Below, one piece after another: positions 1 to 13,399 of a stretch of 64,000 bases of DNA. Position numbers and translations under genes: made by a program. The stretch spans positions 34,171,969 to 34,235,968 of the forward strand of contig OW028584.1 of assembly GCA_932294295.1 (NCBI GenBank). The letters run 5' to 3'. Source of the stretch: Alitta virens (taxonomy: Eukaryota > Annelida > Polychaeta > Phyllodocida > Nereididae). Position 1 is the first letter of the stretch. Every line of letters begins with the position of its first letter. The notes beneath the pieces were generated by a model that was not told where the DNA came from, did not search any database, and saw nothing but the letters and a program-made list of their open reading frames with translations.

Positions 1-3000
1 CAGTCCTTCTTCCTGCCCGGCTCCCTCCCAGGCGGGTTCAGTTTCTGCAGCTTCCTCTGTAACCATGGAAACAGATTTATTACTACAATAAAAAGGCTCT
101 CGAGTGTACAATCTAAGGAGAAACATTGCTCGGTAACAAGGCCTTGTGTTCAAACAGCACTTTACAATCATCATGAAAAGCCTAAGTCAGTCTAAACATA
201 TTTCTATCACTCTCTATATTGCCTATTGATCTTGTTGATAGCTTTCTAATTGTGATGTACAATTTCAGCAGTCTTGGTATTTTGAATAGTGCTGCCCTCT
301 ATTGCAGGATCTTGCTGCTACTGCAAGTTGATTGACGAGAATCAAGATGTTTAAAAGACCAGAGATCTACACCAAAATATCTTGCACAATAACAGTTTGG
401 GTGGAGTCTAATTTTCCCCCAGCATAGACACTAAGTACACAGCACTCCAACAAGGAACAGGGCAAGAATTGGACCCTTTACCCAGTTAAAACATTTAATG
501 ATACAAGACAATTATAGGTGGGGTTTTTCCCCTACCTCCAGACAAGGAATTGAATTATCCGTATGACCTCTTATAGTATAAGGTCAGAAATCCGACCTGG
601 GACTAAAAACTATCACATGAACATCATGAATTTGTAATAGTGGATTTTTACGGAAGGTTCTCTGTATTTCCACCAGGTGGCTAAAACAGAATACTGCAAT
701 ACTATTGGCTGGGAAAGTTCCCGCCCTTCACTGTGATCGGATAAGGCAAAGTGCATCCAAGCAGCAGTATTAGTGCATTTTAATGTATATTTAACATCTT
801 ATCATTCAGTTGGTATCTGTTATTTCCCTGAGAAAGTTGTATTTATTCAATAGGTTTGTTATGATCTTCTATGTCTGAAAAGCAAAATGAGTTATAAGAG
901 GAGAAGAAAGACTTATGTCTTGTTGAATTCAGGACTGCTCAGTGAAAAGACTCTATTGCATAATTGCTTTAGCGGATAGCTGACGTAAGTGCAGTACATT
1001 TATATTTGAATTACCATGATAATCTGATGGTGTAATTGCCCATTATGCCATATGATTACTGCAGCAAATTGTTCATCACAAGAAAATATCATGCTATCAT
1101 CCAAACAACAGGTGAAATATCTCAGACAATGTATTCTGTAGTCTCAGATTTCCCGGTACGTATAAATTTCCAGCACGAATCTTATATTTTCAACAACTAG
1201 GTCCCTGGACAAGACAAAAGTACCAGGTATATTTTCACATATATTTACTTACAGACTGAGAAAATAATTTTCAGTTTTCAGGGTGCCAAGAATATTTAGC
1301 ACACACAACACACTAGTTAACACCAGTGCAAGTCATAATCATATGACTGGCAGGTAGCTGGAGGGTCTTTGATAGTTGACTAAACACAGCTACTGTAAGC
1401 CAAATAGGTTTTTTTGTTGCCATAAAGCAAGGAACTGTTTTTTGAAGCGTCTCAAGTTTTCCGTTGGACTAGAAATAACACAGAAATGGAGCCAGCAGTT
1501 CTCAAGCATGTGTCGACATGAAGTAGAGGGGGTAAACTTGATCCCAATTTGCTCTGCAGTTAAACGTGTTAAGTCGCCGTATATGTTTTGACAAAAATAT
1601 CAAAACATCAAATTGAAATTGTCAAGAACAAACTCTGGCGAAGTACTTAATACTGAGATGAGGACAGATCGAATCACTGCGATAGTATTAAGAGACTGAT
1701 CGCATCACATGACATACCTGTCATGCATGTTAATAGTCGTTTGATTGAATTTCTCAGCACCGAGATGGGGTAAAGAAATATATGACCCTTGACTCTGAGC
1801 AATTTGCAGATTCACTCAAGTATTTCTTGTAGTGATGGCTCACGATTGGGAATTGAGAATTTTATTGCGATTCTTGAGAAGATGCCCATAGGATGAGTTT
1901 TCTGCTTATAACAATGCCTTAATGATCCGATATTAACTTCTGATTATCCACAATTACACTTGGAATTGTCAAAATTTGATATTCACTGAATTTCGCCATT
2001 TGATGATGGCAGATTTTTGAGTTTACCAGTTTAACACAATATCAAAAAAGCAGGAGTGCGGGCTTTCATAATTCATTAAAGAATCACCACTTTGTGGGAA
2101 ACAAAAAAAAAAACGTTCTAACCAAACAAAAAACAAAGCTTCGTCCTCCCAATTAAGACTATTCTAGGCAACTAGTTCCAGGTCTAGGCTTTCGCAATAC
2201 CAAGGCGATTACATGCATTCATCATATTCAGTGGAAAATGCATAGTCCTCAGTGTCTATGCTGAGGCAAGTAAAAGATCCCACCCATGAGGTAAATGTGT
2301 AACATGGGTGGACTCCTCCTCTCTCTCACTTAGTAGCGGAAAGAACTTGCCGTAGAGGGCAGCACTATCTAGCTATATCTATCTATCCAGACCTCGAAAT
2401 AAGTCGAGAACGATCGTTCAGGTTATGTGGAGGTTACCATAATTTATTTTCACGCGAACGGACCACCGTTCGCGACGAAATGCGCCGTATTATTTAGTCA
2501 CAACCGTAGGTTACCAGTAGGTTACCACATCAGAATTCATGGTAACCTGAAAGCGGGTTGCATTGTTGAAGTTTATTTCGATCCCTACTATCTATCTATA
2601 TAAAGCCACAAATTTGGTGGCCTAAATATTCTGATTTCTCGTGGGCTGACCTAGTTTAATAATTTGACATTATTACTGATCAAAATCCTGACTCGTAATC
2701 CTGGTTTAAATATCGCCATGACAATCAAACTTCAATGTACCACATCCTAGTAATATTGTACGGGTGCAGTAGAACTAGCAGAAAATAGTAACTATGGCAA
2801 TGAACCATATGATGCAGTTCTGCAACAGTACTGCATTTCATGGTGTTTCACAATGCAGTTAAATAATATTTTCTGAGACCCTTCAAAATGTTCTGTCTCA
2901 GCAAGCACCCATCAGGATTATCAGAATGACTGACAATAATAATATATTGTTTATACCACATGTTTGAACCCATGTACATGAAATCTAGAGGGTTTGGTGT

Positions 3001-6000
3001 TGATTTTCCGTAAATTAAACACAATGTTTGTGCACACTGCAATGAAAGTATCTTTGAGAGTAGCATGGGTTAGAGACTAAGGTGCATGGAACCTTGGAAG
3101 GTCCAGGGTTAGATTCTGCCCATAACTCTTTATGAAGATCTTACAGTAAAGTGTCAAATTATTAAATTCTCACACTTTATGCTGTGCTGTGCCTACAGAG
3201 TTGGTAAAAAACCTTATTTTGTAAATATCAAAATCAGATTTTTTTTTTTATATATATATGATGCAAATATGGCTCAAGTACTGTCTAGCTTGAGCCAAGT
3301 TTTATCATTTTTCCAGCATTCCTTCTTAAACTTACTGAACTGTGCTCTAAAAATTAAGGAAAACTTTGATTTGTCTAGCTATTTGAGTTTTTGAAAAAAA
3401 ATCAACAACAAAAAAATCACGTATTCAAATAAATCATATTTTGATTTCGTAAACTAAGTCTCCAACAGAATAAACTCGCTAAATTAAAAAAAAAAAAAAA
3501 TTAAAATTGGTTATTTCTTTTTGGACTTGATTAATTCAAATCACTCGATTTAAATCTGCCAACCCTTGGTGCCTCTGCAAATGCAAATAACAGACCTTCA
3601 ACTGGTCAAGTGGTCATATAACCCTGTACAAGCAGACTAATCCACTGACCAGGAGCCCTGATACAATACACTAACGATCTCTTTTCACAATCTATATCCG
3701 TATCCGTATACCCTAAACCCAAAATGACCTCATTAAATCACTAAGACAAAAAACCCAAAATGACCTCATTAAATCACCAAGACAAAAAACCCAAAATGAC
3801 CTCATTAAATCACCAAGACAAAAAACCCAAAATGACCTCATTAAATCACCAAGACAAAAAACCCAAAATGACCTCATTAAATCACTAAGACAAAAAAACC
3901 CAAAATGACCTCATTTAATCACCAAGACGAAAAACCCAAAATGACCTCATTAAATCACCAAGACAAAAAACCCAAAATGACCTCATTAAACACTGTAACC
4001 ATGGTAACTATACCATCAAAATCATCATAGATGAGCATTAGCAGTTGGAGGGAATTTTACTAGAATTTAGAAATATACATCATTCTATGAAATTACTCCA
4101 ATTGAGGATTTTGTAATATTAAATTGCAAAATTTTGCGATTGGAAAGTCTAACCAAAGTTGCATGGACTCCCCAAGTCTTATCATCTCATTATTATGTCT
4201 GCCCCTGGTAGCTGGTCAAATAAGCAGCCTAAGCTTCAGACCCAGTAGTATTGAGACATTAGACATAATTCCATCAAATAATTCATAAATTTGAAAAAAT
4301 TCCACATGAAAGTCACAGACATCTGACATTCTATTTCCCTCCCCTGTAGTCCAGGGAGTTCCCACGCAATAGCAAATGCGTCGAGTCAATTGTGCACACC
4401 TTTAAGACGGGACAGCACATCGTTCCGTTCTTTTCTGTTAGAGGAGAGTTCATCAAAAGATGTTCCTCATTCTACATGTCTCCATATATGGGCATAGGAA
4501 GGAATTTCTGTCTTTAGAATTACAAATTTACTGACTTGCACCCAATTGTTTTCCTTTACAAAGTTTTTGGATCGTTCAGTTTGCCAAAACGAAACAATTT
4601 ACCCATGGGTAAAGGTATGATTTACCCATAGATTTTGTCTCATCACAGGACCCTCTGTACCTTCAAATCTAGAAAATGCTAAGCTCTGACAGCATGTGAA
4701 TTTCATTTAAATGGACAAAGTTTTGGTGTTTCCTATATCTCGGCATCCATAGTGCGAAGGTGCACCAGCATCATCAATGATTCACCATCCCTCTCGCAAC
4801 TCATCATTTTAATTAACACTGACATTACATAAGTGACAGTATCTTTATACATCTGCAATGTCATTACTAAAAAGTCTTAAATTATTATGGTTTGAATTTT
4901 TAAAAGTTTGTTCATTTGTTTATTAACTAGGGTGTGGCCCTTGATAGCGGCAGGATTTCTGCCTTGGAGGACCACTCCAAAATGTACATATTTTAATGTG
5001 TGATATCTGAATAAATTGTTCCGAGTTTTGATGATCATCAAAATAATATCTATGAGCAGCAAGAACTTGCTTCGCGGGAAACATCTTCCAACTTATGGAT
5101 TTTAGAAACTGATACAGGTAGCTCAGACAGCATTGTTGTTATGAATAGGACGAAATATTATGCACAACATCCCTTGAATTAACGATGCAGAATACGATAC
5201 AGGTCCCCCATAAAAGCATCCTTAGAAAACATTGCCAAGAACTCAGGATCTTTCCTCATTTAAGCCACCAACAATTAGCTCACACACACACGCAACAAAC
5301 AATGTTTATTAAGCCATTAATTGGCAATTATCTTGTTGACGTCATAACTTACTTTTTACTTCTTTTTCGGTGTCTGAGCCAAATAAGGCGAGGTTGGAAT
5401 CCTTCCAGTCATACTTCTTGGGTTTCACGAGTCCTGCAATTAAAATTGGGTCAAATTAGCTTGTTTGTCACATGATATAGGTCAAGCAAAATGGATCAAG
5501 ATTCAAGAGGGTCAAATGTCGCCAATATACAGGGCTAACAGGGAATTGAATATAGCAAAGCCAAAGATATTAATAGACTTTCAAGAGGGTCAAATGTCGC
5601 CAAAATACAGGGCTAACAGGGAATTGAATATAGCAAAGCCAAAGATATTAATAGACTTTCAAGAGGGTCAAATGTCGCCAATATACAGGGCTAACAGGGA
5701 ATTGAATATAGCAAAGCCAAAGATATTAATAGACTTTCAAGAGGGTCAAATGTCGCCAATATACAGAGCTAACAGGGAATTGAATATAGCAAAGCCAAAG
5801 ATATTAATAGACTTTCAAGAGGGTCAAATGTCGCCAATATACAGGGCTAACAGGGAATTGAATATAGCAAAGCCAAAGATATTAATAGACTTTCAAGAGG
5901 GTCAAATGTCGCCAATATACAGAGCTAACAGGGAATTGAATATAGCAAAGCCAAAGATATTAATAGACTTTCAAGAGGGTCAAATGTCGCCAATATACAG

Positions 6001-9000
6001 GGCTAACAGGGAATTGAATATAGCAAAGCCGAAGATATTAATAGACTCTCAAGAGGGTCAAATGTCGCCAATATACAGGGCTAACAGGGAATTGAATATA
6101 GCAAGGCCGAAGGTATTAATAGACTTTCAAGAGGGTCAAATGTCGCCAATATACAGGGCTAACAGGGAATTGAATATAGCAAGGCCGAAGATATTAATAG
6201 ACTTTCAAGAGGGTCAAATGTCGCCAATATACAGGGCTAACAGGGAATTGAATATAGCAAAGCCAAAGATATTAATAGACTTTCAAGAGGGTCAAATGTC
6301 GCCAATATACAGGGCTAACAGGGAATTGAATATAGCAAGGCCAAAGATATTAATAGACTTTCAAGAGGGTCAAATGTCGCCAATATACAGGGCTAACAGG
6401 GAATTGAATATAGCAAAGCCAAAGATATTAATAGACTTTCAAGAGGGTCAAATGTCGCCAATATACAGGGCTAACAGGGAATTGAATATAGCAAGGCCGA
6501 AGATATTAATAGACTTTCAGGAGGGTAAAATGTCGCCAATATACAGGGCTAACAGGGAATTGAATATAGCAAAGCCAAAGATATTAATAGACTTTCAAGA
6601 GGGTCAAATGTCGCCAATATACAGGGCTAACAGGGAATTGAATATAGCAAAGCCAAAGATATTAATAGACTTTCAAGAGGGTCAAATGTCGCCAATATAC
6701 AGAGCTAACAGGGAATTGAATATAGCAAAGCCAAAGATATTAATAGACTTTCAAGAGGGTCAAATGTCGCCAATATACAGGGCTAACAGGGAATTGAATA
6801 TAGCAAAGCCAAAGATATTAATAGACTTTCAAGAGGGTCAAATGTCGCCAATATACAGGGCTAACAGGGAATTGAATATAGCAAGGCCGAAGATATTAAT
6901 AGACTTCATGACAGGAAAGAAATTAACATATCATTAGTGAGAGAAAAGGTTTTCAAGCTAAATTAAGAACCAGTAATTAATCAAAATCTAACTGCTCTAT
7001 TCAAGTGAACGTTGAAACAAAGTCAAATTGTAAATTATTCTGCGGAGATGTTCAATTCTCTAATAAGTTATAATGCTTATGCATTTGACATTGGAGCGAC
7101 AATGTTTTCGGGAAACTGACAATATTCGCCATCATTTTAATGGTAATATTGTTTCTTCTGTTTTTGGAAACAAACAATATATACCATCATTCTAATAGTA
7201 ATTTTTTATTTACTACTATAAATTTCACAACCAAAATGCTACTCAAATAAAGCTTACTGCTACAACATTTTCAACATAAAATTTAACCCAAATGCCCGAC
7301 CCATTAAGAGCAACATTCGCCAGCTGTGAAACATCAACCAAAATCACAAAATCAATAACCAATCAATAGATCAATCAGGTGTTTCAGAGTGCTACTCAAT
7401 TTCCCACTCTTAACCCTACTCGTTATATCGTCACGGTTTAAAGTAAATAACGAATGATAACAAAATAACTAAAATAACTCGAGCATCGATGTATAACATA
7501 CGCATGATGTAGGTATCGATAACCATGTCATACCGTATTTCTTCGATTATTAGACGCTATGTTTAAATCAACATCGGTATTTTTTAATGGACAATTGGAT
7601 GATGGATCTAGGAAAGACTTGCGTTATTTTAAATCTGAATAAAATTCTGGAGTAATTTTGATGCTGCGGCAGAGAACCACTCAATGAACGTTAAATGCTC
7701 TGGCTTTTAAGCAAGACATTATTGTAAGTACATAATAAATTGATAATGGAAGAATGATGAAGTCGCCTAAGTTGTTAGATTAATAAGATAAAAATCCATA
7801 TAAAAATTGTAAGATAACATTGCTAACTGATTCTAAACAATTCAACATATTCATTATTCAATTTTATTTAATTATTATTATTATTATTATTAATCTTTAT
7901 TGCAGACACACACATACATTAGGTACAATATATGGGGTTCCATATCCTTCTAATAACTACCTAATTAATCATAGAATGGAACAATATCGCCTAAAACCGT
8001 ATTCACAGCAAGCATATCTGGTACCTCTATAGCGTCGAAACAAACTAACAACTTTCTAAACGAAGCCAGGTTCATGACACAGTAAATACGGTACTTAAGC
8101 ATACTGAAATTAATTCAGATTAAAAATGTCTCACATTAAAAAACATTAAAAACTACTCGTCTGTAGTCTAGTTTGAAAATATTTTTTTTAACTTTATCAG
8201 CCTTTTTTTAAACTTAATCAGCCTTATCAATGTTAAGCATTATAAAGGTTAAACAATGTATTATATGAAATCTCTTATCTACTGACAATCTTAAGATAAA
8301 GCCATTAATATTTATGTACATTAGAAGACTCTAAACATGACAATGGCATTTTGACTCATCAATGCTAAACTGATAAATTTAGAATATCAGACATAAGCAT
8401 AAATTCATATTATCGTGATCAGAGTTTAGATATTGTCATCAATTTTTCAATTTGTACATATCAATCACACTGGGATTTATCACAGGTGCCTGATATTTAG
8501 TAGTCCAAATACTGTATTAACTCGAATAAACGCCCCCCTCAAATAGAGGCCCACCTCAAATAGAAGCCCAGGGTAGCTGATTTCACAAAAAATTTAAGGC
8601 CTCCCTCAAATAGACGCTCTTCTCCCTGCAGCGAGCGGGTAAAATCGAAGAAATTGCAGTCTTTCAGAGTTATTTACTTGAGGTTTTTGCATATCTTGTG
8701 TCCTTCATTGACTCTAAAATAATAGAATCCCACCTCGAATAGAAGCCCACCTCAATAGAGGCCCTGCTTAGACAGCCTCCAAAAACATAGAAGGGAGGGC
8801 TTTTATTCGAGTAAATACGGTAACTAAGAATAGATCCTACTTTAAAAGTACTCAAATTTAGAAAAGATCTTGTTTTTATGTGCAGTGTTTTAGTGACTAA
8901 TCCATGACAAGCCAGTGTACAATAGGAAATCTAAATTCAAACGATGACTTTATCTATTTACTTACATTTTATTTTTTATTTTAAAATAATTGAACCGATT

Positions 9001-12000
9001 TCCTACACTCTAGAAACGTGTAATCGGAATAGCTTCTAGAATGTTTAAAAAAAATACAGGTAGCATATTCCTTTATCCCGAAGGAGCTAAAAATAGATAT
9101 TCATAATTCATGATAAGAAACTTCTTAAACTTTGTCAAGAAGCGCTTTTTTTTTTATAAGCAGCAGATAGTGTCTTGATTGACTTGATAACTTCTTTAAT
9201 ATCACTAAACTTATATTTTATCTTTCTGACATCATGGCTTTGAACTTATGGTGCAATATAGCAGATCTAGAATTGTATTGCAAAAAATAATGATTATTAC
9301 ACAAGGAAGTTTTGCAATTCAAAATCAGTAATTTTTACATTTGTCATGATAGCAATTAATGTCACAATTAATTATGTTAGCTTCATAACTTACAGTTCTA
9401 AGTATAAGGAAGAATGGTGATTTTTCATTACATCGAAATTCAACTATTTCATACAAAATTTAGCTATGTCTAAACAAATATATTACGGGCAACGTCTTAG
9501 TTTTTAACTATTTTTTTGCGAAGTCTGAGTGTAAAATAATTGACTAGGAACAAAATTATACTTCGAAATGCTAGATAAGTCTAAATGGGGCAATTATATC
9601 TTCTATCACATCATTAAGGTTTACATGTAGCTGATGTAGGCCTACTAAATTTCATGACAATATATGATGGACTTGGGAGTTGATCTCTTTTTAATTATCA
9701 ATATTTGCTTTGTACTATTGTTTATCTAATTGTGTTGATTAGTTGAACTTCAATCTGTTTCTTGTAGTTGGTTATCATTTAAATGTATGGATTTGGGTAA
9801 ATGTTATCGTTATCTTAAGTTATTCGACAGAAATACATAAATGGAATCTTAGTATTCCCTCTAGAACATAATCAAGACAAAAGAATAAACTTCTGGTCCA
9901 AATGGAATGCCGTCTGCATTCTAATGACCATTCATTAAAAACAATCCAATGGCTGCCTCATCATTAAACATTGTGTATATTTAGACAATATTTGCAACTA
10001 ACGGTTGTCGAAGTCGATTTTAGTGAGTTCTACTGTATAGATAGCGAAGTATTAAGACCACCTTAAGTATAACAATTTTAAACAAATTAATACAACATAA
10101 TAGAGAAGTAAATACAATGGCGCACACATATTCAGATCCCAAAATGGGTGATCTTTTTGGTCAGGTGGCCTTTTTGGTCAGGTGGTCTTTATATTGGGGT
10201 GGTCTTTGTGGAGAAGCAATCTTAATGGCGTCTAAATGGTTGTTTGGTCTAAATGGCACAGTTGGTCTTTAAAGTGAGGTGTGGTTTTCATAGTGAGGTG
10301 TGGCCTTTATAGTGAGGTGTGTTCTTCATAGTGAGGTGTGGTTTTCATAGTGAGGTGTGGTCTTCAAAGTGATGTGTGGTCTTCAAAGTGAGGTGTGGTC
10401 TTTATAGTGAGGTGTGGTCTTCATAGTGAGGTGTGGTCTTCATAGTGAGGTGTGGTCTTCATAGTGAGGTGTGGTCTTTATAGTGAGGTGTGGTCTTCAT
10501 AGTGAGGTGTGGTCTTCATAGTGAGGTGTGGTCTTCATAGTGAGGTGTGGTCTTCATAGTGAGGTGTGGTCTTTACAGTGAGGTGTGGTCTTCATAGTGA
10601 GGTGTGGTCTTCAAAGTGAGGTGTGTTCTTCATAGTGAGGTGTGGTTTTCATAGTGAGGTGTGGTCTTTATAGTGAGGTGTGGTCTTTAAAGTGAGGTGT
10701 GGTCTTAATAGAGACTCATCGGTGGTCTGCAGGGTGAGGTGGTCTTAATGGCAATATGGCCATAAAGGACAGGATGATCTTTGTGGTTGGGTGGTCTAAA
10801 CACCGCAAAATGGCGCAGTGATCTAAATGGCCCAGTGGTCTAAATGGTGCAGTGGTCTTTCAAGTGAGGTGGTCTTCATGGTGAAGTGGTCTTCATGGTG
10901 GAGTGGTCTTTAGGGTAAGGTGGTCTTAATGGTGATGTGGTCATAATGATCGAATGATCTTCATGGTCGGGACGTCATAATGAGGAGTTCCGAAGTACAT
11001 TAAATTTACCATGGATATTTTTTCCCCCTCTCAATAGAACACTTTTCTCTCAATATAACGTTTTTCTTTCATGAGCATATTACACCCATCACACTTCAAT
11101 GAACCTTCCTCATGGTGCCTAACTAGTTGCATGAATTTTTCATGAATGACAAAATTGACCGCTGAATTCCCAGTCTAGACTAGCTGCTGCTTATGACTCA
11201 TCAAATGTTTTTATTTCCGAAGCAAAAATTTCACAAAGCCAGACCGAACATGACATTAAATCACCGCTTATTCATCAAAGCTCCATCACATGTTTCGATT
11301 TTATATTTCATAGTTTAATTCTATATTTCCAAAAATTCAGTTTGCAGTGTTAGACTTCAAGAACACAGGTATGCTTATGTTTGCCATTAATAAAACAATT
11401 TACAATTTCGCATCATTTTTCAATTTATGCCATGAAGCATTATTAGTAGTAAATACTAAATAGTAAATTTTGACCAGTTAAAATCTAGAAATAATGCAAA
11501 AATATATGTTAAATTGCTATTGCATGTTTTGTACATACAATCATGATTTTGAAATATCAAATTAAGAAAAGAAAATTCACATATTTAAAACTACATGCCC
11601 TGACCTGGTATGATTTTAGTAACTGATATTATATTGGTTATAAATATACAAATCATATTTAATCACGCTATCTTCTGTTTGGCAATTTGTATTATGCACA
11701 GACAATCACTACAAGTGGGTACCATGAACTTGAACCAAACTCGCTTGATTTATGACCCTTTTTTCGGTGGTGCGAACCATAAAATGAAAATTTAAGGAGT
11801 ATGGCATTTAAGATTCTCTTATAACACAGTGTTATCTTAATATGGGTTCAATAGACTTATAAATGTATGCGTACAATAAAAAAACTGATACCTATATATA
11901 TACCAATTACTCAATTTTGTCTGGTAGGCTTTTTACCTATTAAGACTTGTAAATTTCTATGCACAGCAAAAATATTAAATTTAATATCAAATCTTGCACC

Positions 12001-12217
12001 TCCTTAGTTTATATCATACCATACCTTCTTTTATAATCATATGATAATTCAGAACAAAAGTACAGAATTATATTAACAACTTCCCTTAAAATATCAATAA
12101 ATAAAATTAATTTTTTTTTAATGACAGTAATTAAATAAGGACACCATTTTAAGTCATCTCATGATATTGCGATTGTTTATAAATTAATGCAAAATATCAA
12201 ATGATCTTACCTGACAT
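1..12217 (-). CDS. Gelsolin-like / actin-modulator protein, 5' exons (gene continues beyond position 1)
   Basis: Three minus-strand exons were joined by hand. Exon 12211-12248 carries the start codon (12217-12215, context ACAAAATGTCAG) and ends at a GTAAGA donor. Exon 5353-5433 lies between a polypyrimidine/CAG acceptor and a GTAAGT donor. Exon 1-56 follows an ACAG acceptor and runs off the window. Phases agree at both junctions. The protein starts MSGLVKPKKYDWKDSNLALF and continues through a GSDTEKEVKK stretch into a TEPAWEGAGQ motif. From memory this is the N-terminus of invertebrate gelsolin-like proteins (for example earthworm actin modulator), just before the first gelsolin repeat. Such proteins sever and cap actin filaments in a calcium-dependent way in the cytosol. 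Only about 54 residues are visible, so no gelsolin domain can be checked. The introns are 6.8 and 5.3 kb and repeat-rich. Family assignment rests on this N-terminal signature alone. Confidence 0.82.
636..958 (+). repeat. 0.32-kb interspersed repeat, copy 1
   Basis: The segment begins AATAGTGGATTTT and ends AAAGACTCTATTG. It matches 17243-17567 in the same orientation and 18955-19288 in the opposite one. Shared landmarks include 'ctgtatttcc.cc', 'ctattggct', 'gcagcagtat', 'tttaatgtatat' and 'gaattcag'. The first and last bases form a weak inverted repeat (AATAG.G / C.CTATT), which suggests a MITE. No target-site duplication was readable. Confidence 0.75.
2215..2365 (-). repeat. SINE-like repeat fragment (family B), copy 1
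   Basis: Read on the minus strand, this matches 19557-19700. Both have a 'ggcaagttctt.ccgcta' start, a GAGAG-rich stretch, 'gagtccacccatgtta', 'catgggtgggatctttta' and 'cttgcctcagcat'. The second copy ends in a tRNA B-box-like 'gggattgaaccc' motif that is not retained here. This is a degenerate dispersed retroposon or non-autonomous element. Confidence 0.6.
3715..3990 (+). repeat. 36-bp minisatellite
   Basis: About eight tandem units start near 3721, 3757, 3793, 3829, 3865, 3902, 3938 and 3974. Each carries 'cccaaaatgacctcattaaa' followed by 'tcaccaagacaaaaaa'. The units are nearly identical apart from C/T changes and a one-base A-run insertion. Confidence 0.9.
5503..6906 (+). repeat. 78-bp minisatellite, 18 in-register copies
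   Basis: Exactly 18 units of 78 bp run from 5503 to 6906 (5503 + 18 x 78 = 6907). Units differ by only a few substitutions. Examples are AAG/AGG with CCA/CCG in the same unit, GGG/AGA before GCT, TTT/TCT, and one ATA/AAA. Because 78 is divisible by three, one plus-strand frame stays open for 490 codons (5465-6937), giving 18 repeats of a 26-residue unit starting EGQMSPIYRANRELNIAKPK. The array lies antisense in intron 1 of the gelsolin-like gene. Its end is only 69 bp from the 3' splice site at 5434. I treat the open frame as a by-product of the repeat rather than a gene: it has no splice context or homologue I recognise, and its substitutions are mostly amino-acid-changing. Confidence 0.93.
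8510..8822. mobile_element. MITE with CGAATAAA-type inverted ends
   Basis: The left end reads TACTGTATTAACTCGAATAA. The reverse complement of the right end reads TACCGTATTTACTCGAATAA, giving about 26 bp of imperfect terminal inverted repeat. Internally there are several short 'cctcaaatagaggcc'-like copies. There is no coding capacity. Superfamily and target-site duplication are not clear. Confidence 0.75.
10258..10715 (+). repeat. 19-bp minisatellite
   Basis: About 23 tandem copies of GTGGTCTTCATAGTGAGGT occur here, with TTC/TTT and AT/AA variants. Looser relatives (GTGGTCTTAATGG-like) flank the array from about 10140 to 10960, suggesting an older, decayed outer array around a recently homogenised core. 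Confidence 0.9.
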
Positions 12218-12967
12218 TTTGTAGTTGTGTTGATTCAGACCAGCGCACCTGCAAAACAAACACCGAATGGTTAGAATGAAATATTTGACAACTGCCGGCT
12301 CACCTGTCTACGCTACGACAGGTCAACCATGCCACGCCTGATAAAATACGCTCGACAATGCCGATCAACAGCAGGAACTGTAGTAAGGTGTGGTAAACAG
12401 TTTGTCAATTGAGGAAATGTGACAAGTCAATAAAGAAAAGTTGCATAACATAAAACAATTGCGTTATTACTTTTAATAGGTTACACAATACATGTATATG
12501 ATGTTATCTGTCTGATAAGTATGATTTCATGACAGATTTTAGACTTCGGAAATTGAAATGAATAATTATATTATATTATGAGCCTTGACACACCCTTATG
12601 TTCTTATCAAAGAATCAACTAAGTCCTTGAACCTACAGGTACAAATGACCTACGTTTACCGGCCAATAACTAGATCATATGACAGCCTACACCTGTCATT
12701 TTTATTGTCAGTTTTGAACATTAACAGAGACCAGATATGTTAAATTCTTGTCTGAAATAATAGTTCAGTTCAGGTTGCCTAGTGGTTAAGGCATTGACCA
12801 ATTCCTGCGAGCTGAGGAGGGTCCTGGGTTATATACAGCAGATTTCATAGACCCGGCAGGAAACTGAACTCCATCACAAGTCAAGTGAATCCAGGACTCC
12901 CATTGGCTAAGGCAGTCACCCCAACAAGGCGAGTCATAGATTTACATGGACGTCCTCCCGAGTAGTT

Positions 12968-13046
12968 TCTAAGTCAATGAAACCTGCTTCAAGTCAATGA
13001 AATCTGCTGTAAGTCAATAAAATCTGCTGCAAGTCAATGAAATCAA
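12968..13046 (+). repeat. 20-bp tandem repeat
   Basis: About four copies of AAGTCAATGAAATCTGCTGC, with single-base differences. Confidence 0.75.
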
Positions 13047-13122
13047 GTAGAGTCAAAGTAATCAGAGGTAAATGAATCCAGGTTAGAACTTAAATGAGGG
13101 AGCAGATTCAAGAGACCTCTCA

Positions 13123-13399
13123 CTAGGCTTCCGCTAAACGTTCGGCACGGTCCTCTTGGCGAAATGTATGCAACTGTGGCTAAATTAAATGCTTGTGCGG
13201 CGAAAATCTGTCAAACTTAGGGGCGAAAATGCCTCTCTAGTGTACACAAGAAAAACTGACGCTCCTATGTTTTTGACTTGGAATTAGAAACTTATGAAAG
13301 CTGCTTCAAATAATGGTGGCTAAACTGTCTCTGTTGTGGCTAAACAGAAGTTGGACTGCTTTAGCCACAGTGAACGGAATTAATTTAGAGGAAGCCTAG
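13123..13399. mobile_element. 277-bp MITE with 5-bp target-site duplication
   Basis: The left end is CTAGGCTTCCGCTAAA. The reverse complement of the right end is CTAGGCTTCCTCTAAA. Both ends are flanked by TCTCA (13118-13122 and 13400-13404), a perfect 5-bp duplication. The interior has no coding capacity; it repeats 'gtggctaaa' several times. Confidence 0.75.

Larger units (their letters stand above)
57..5352 (-). other. Intron 2 of the gelsolin-like gene
   Basis: This is non-coding sequence between two exons. It holds one copy of a 0.32-kb interspersed repeat, a SINE-like fragment near 2.2-2.4 kb and a 36-bp minisatellite. The short open frames in it show no codon structure or recognisable motif. 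Nothing else is evident. Confidence 0.6.
5434..12210 (-). other. Intron 1 of the gelsolin-like gene
   Basis: This intron lies between the start-codon exon and the second exon. It contains the 78-bp minisatellite, a MITE at 8510 and a 19-bp minisatellite at 10.3 kb, listed separately. The remaining sequence (about 6.9-8.5, 8.8-10.1 and 11-12.2 kb) is AT-rich with no coding signal that I could see. Confidence 0.6.

Noticed and set aside
5465..6937. 490-residue open frame as a repeat-protein gene
   Set aside because: It is antisense in a gelsolin-like intron, made entirely of an 18-fold minisatellite with period divisible by three, and has no independent gene signals.
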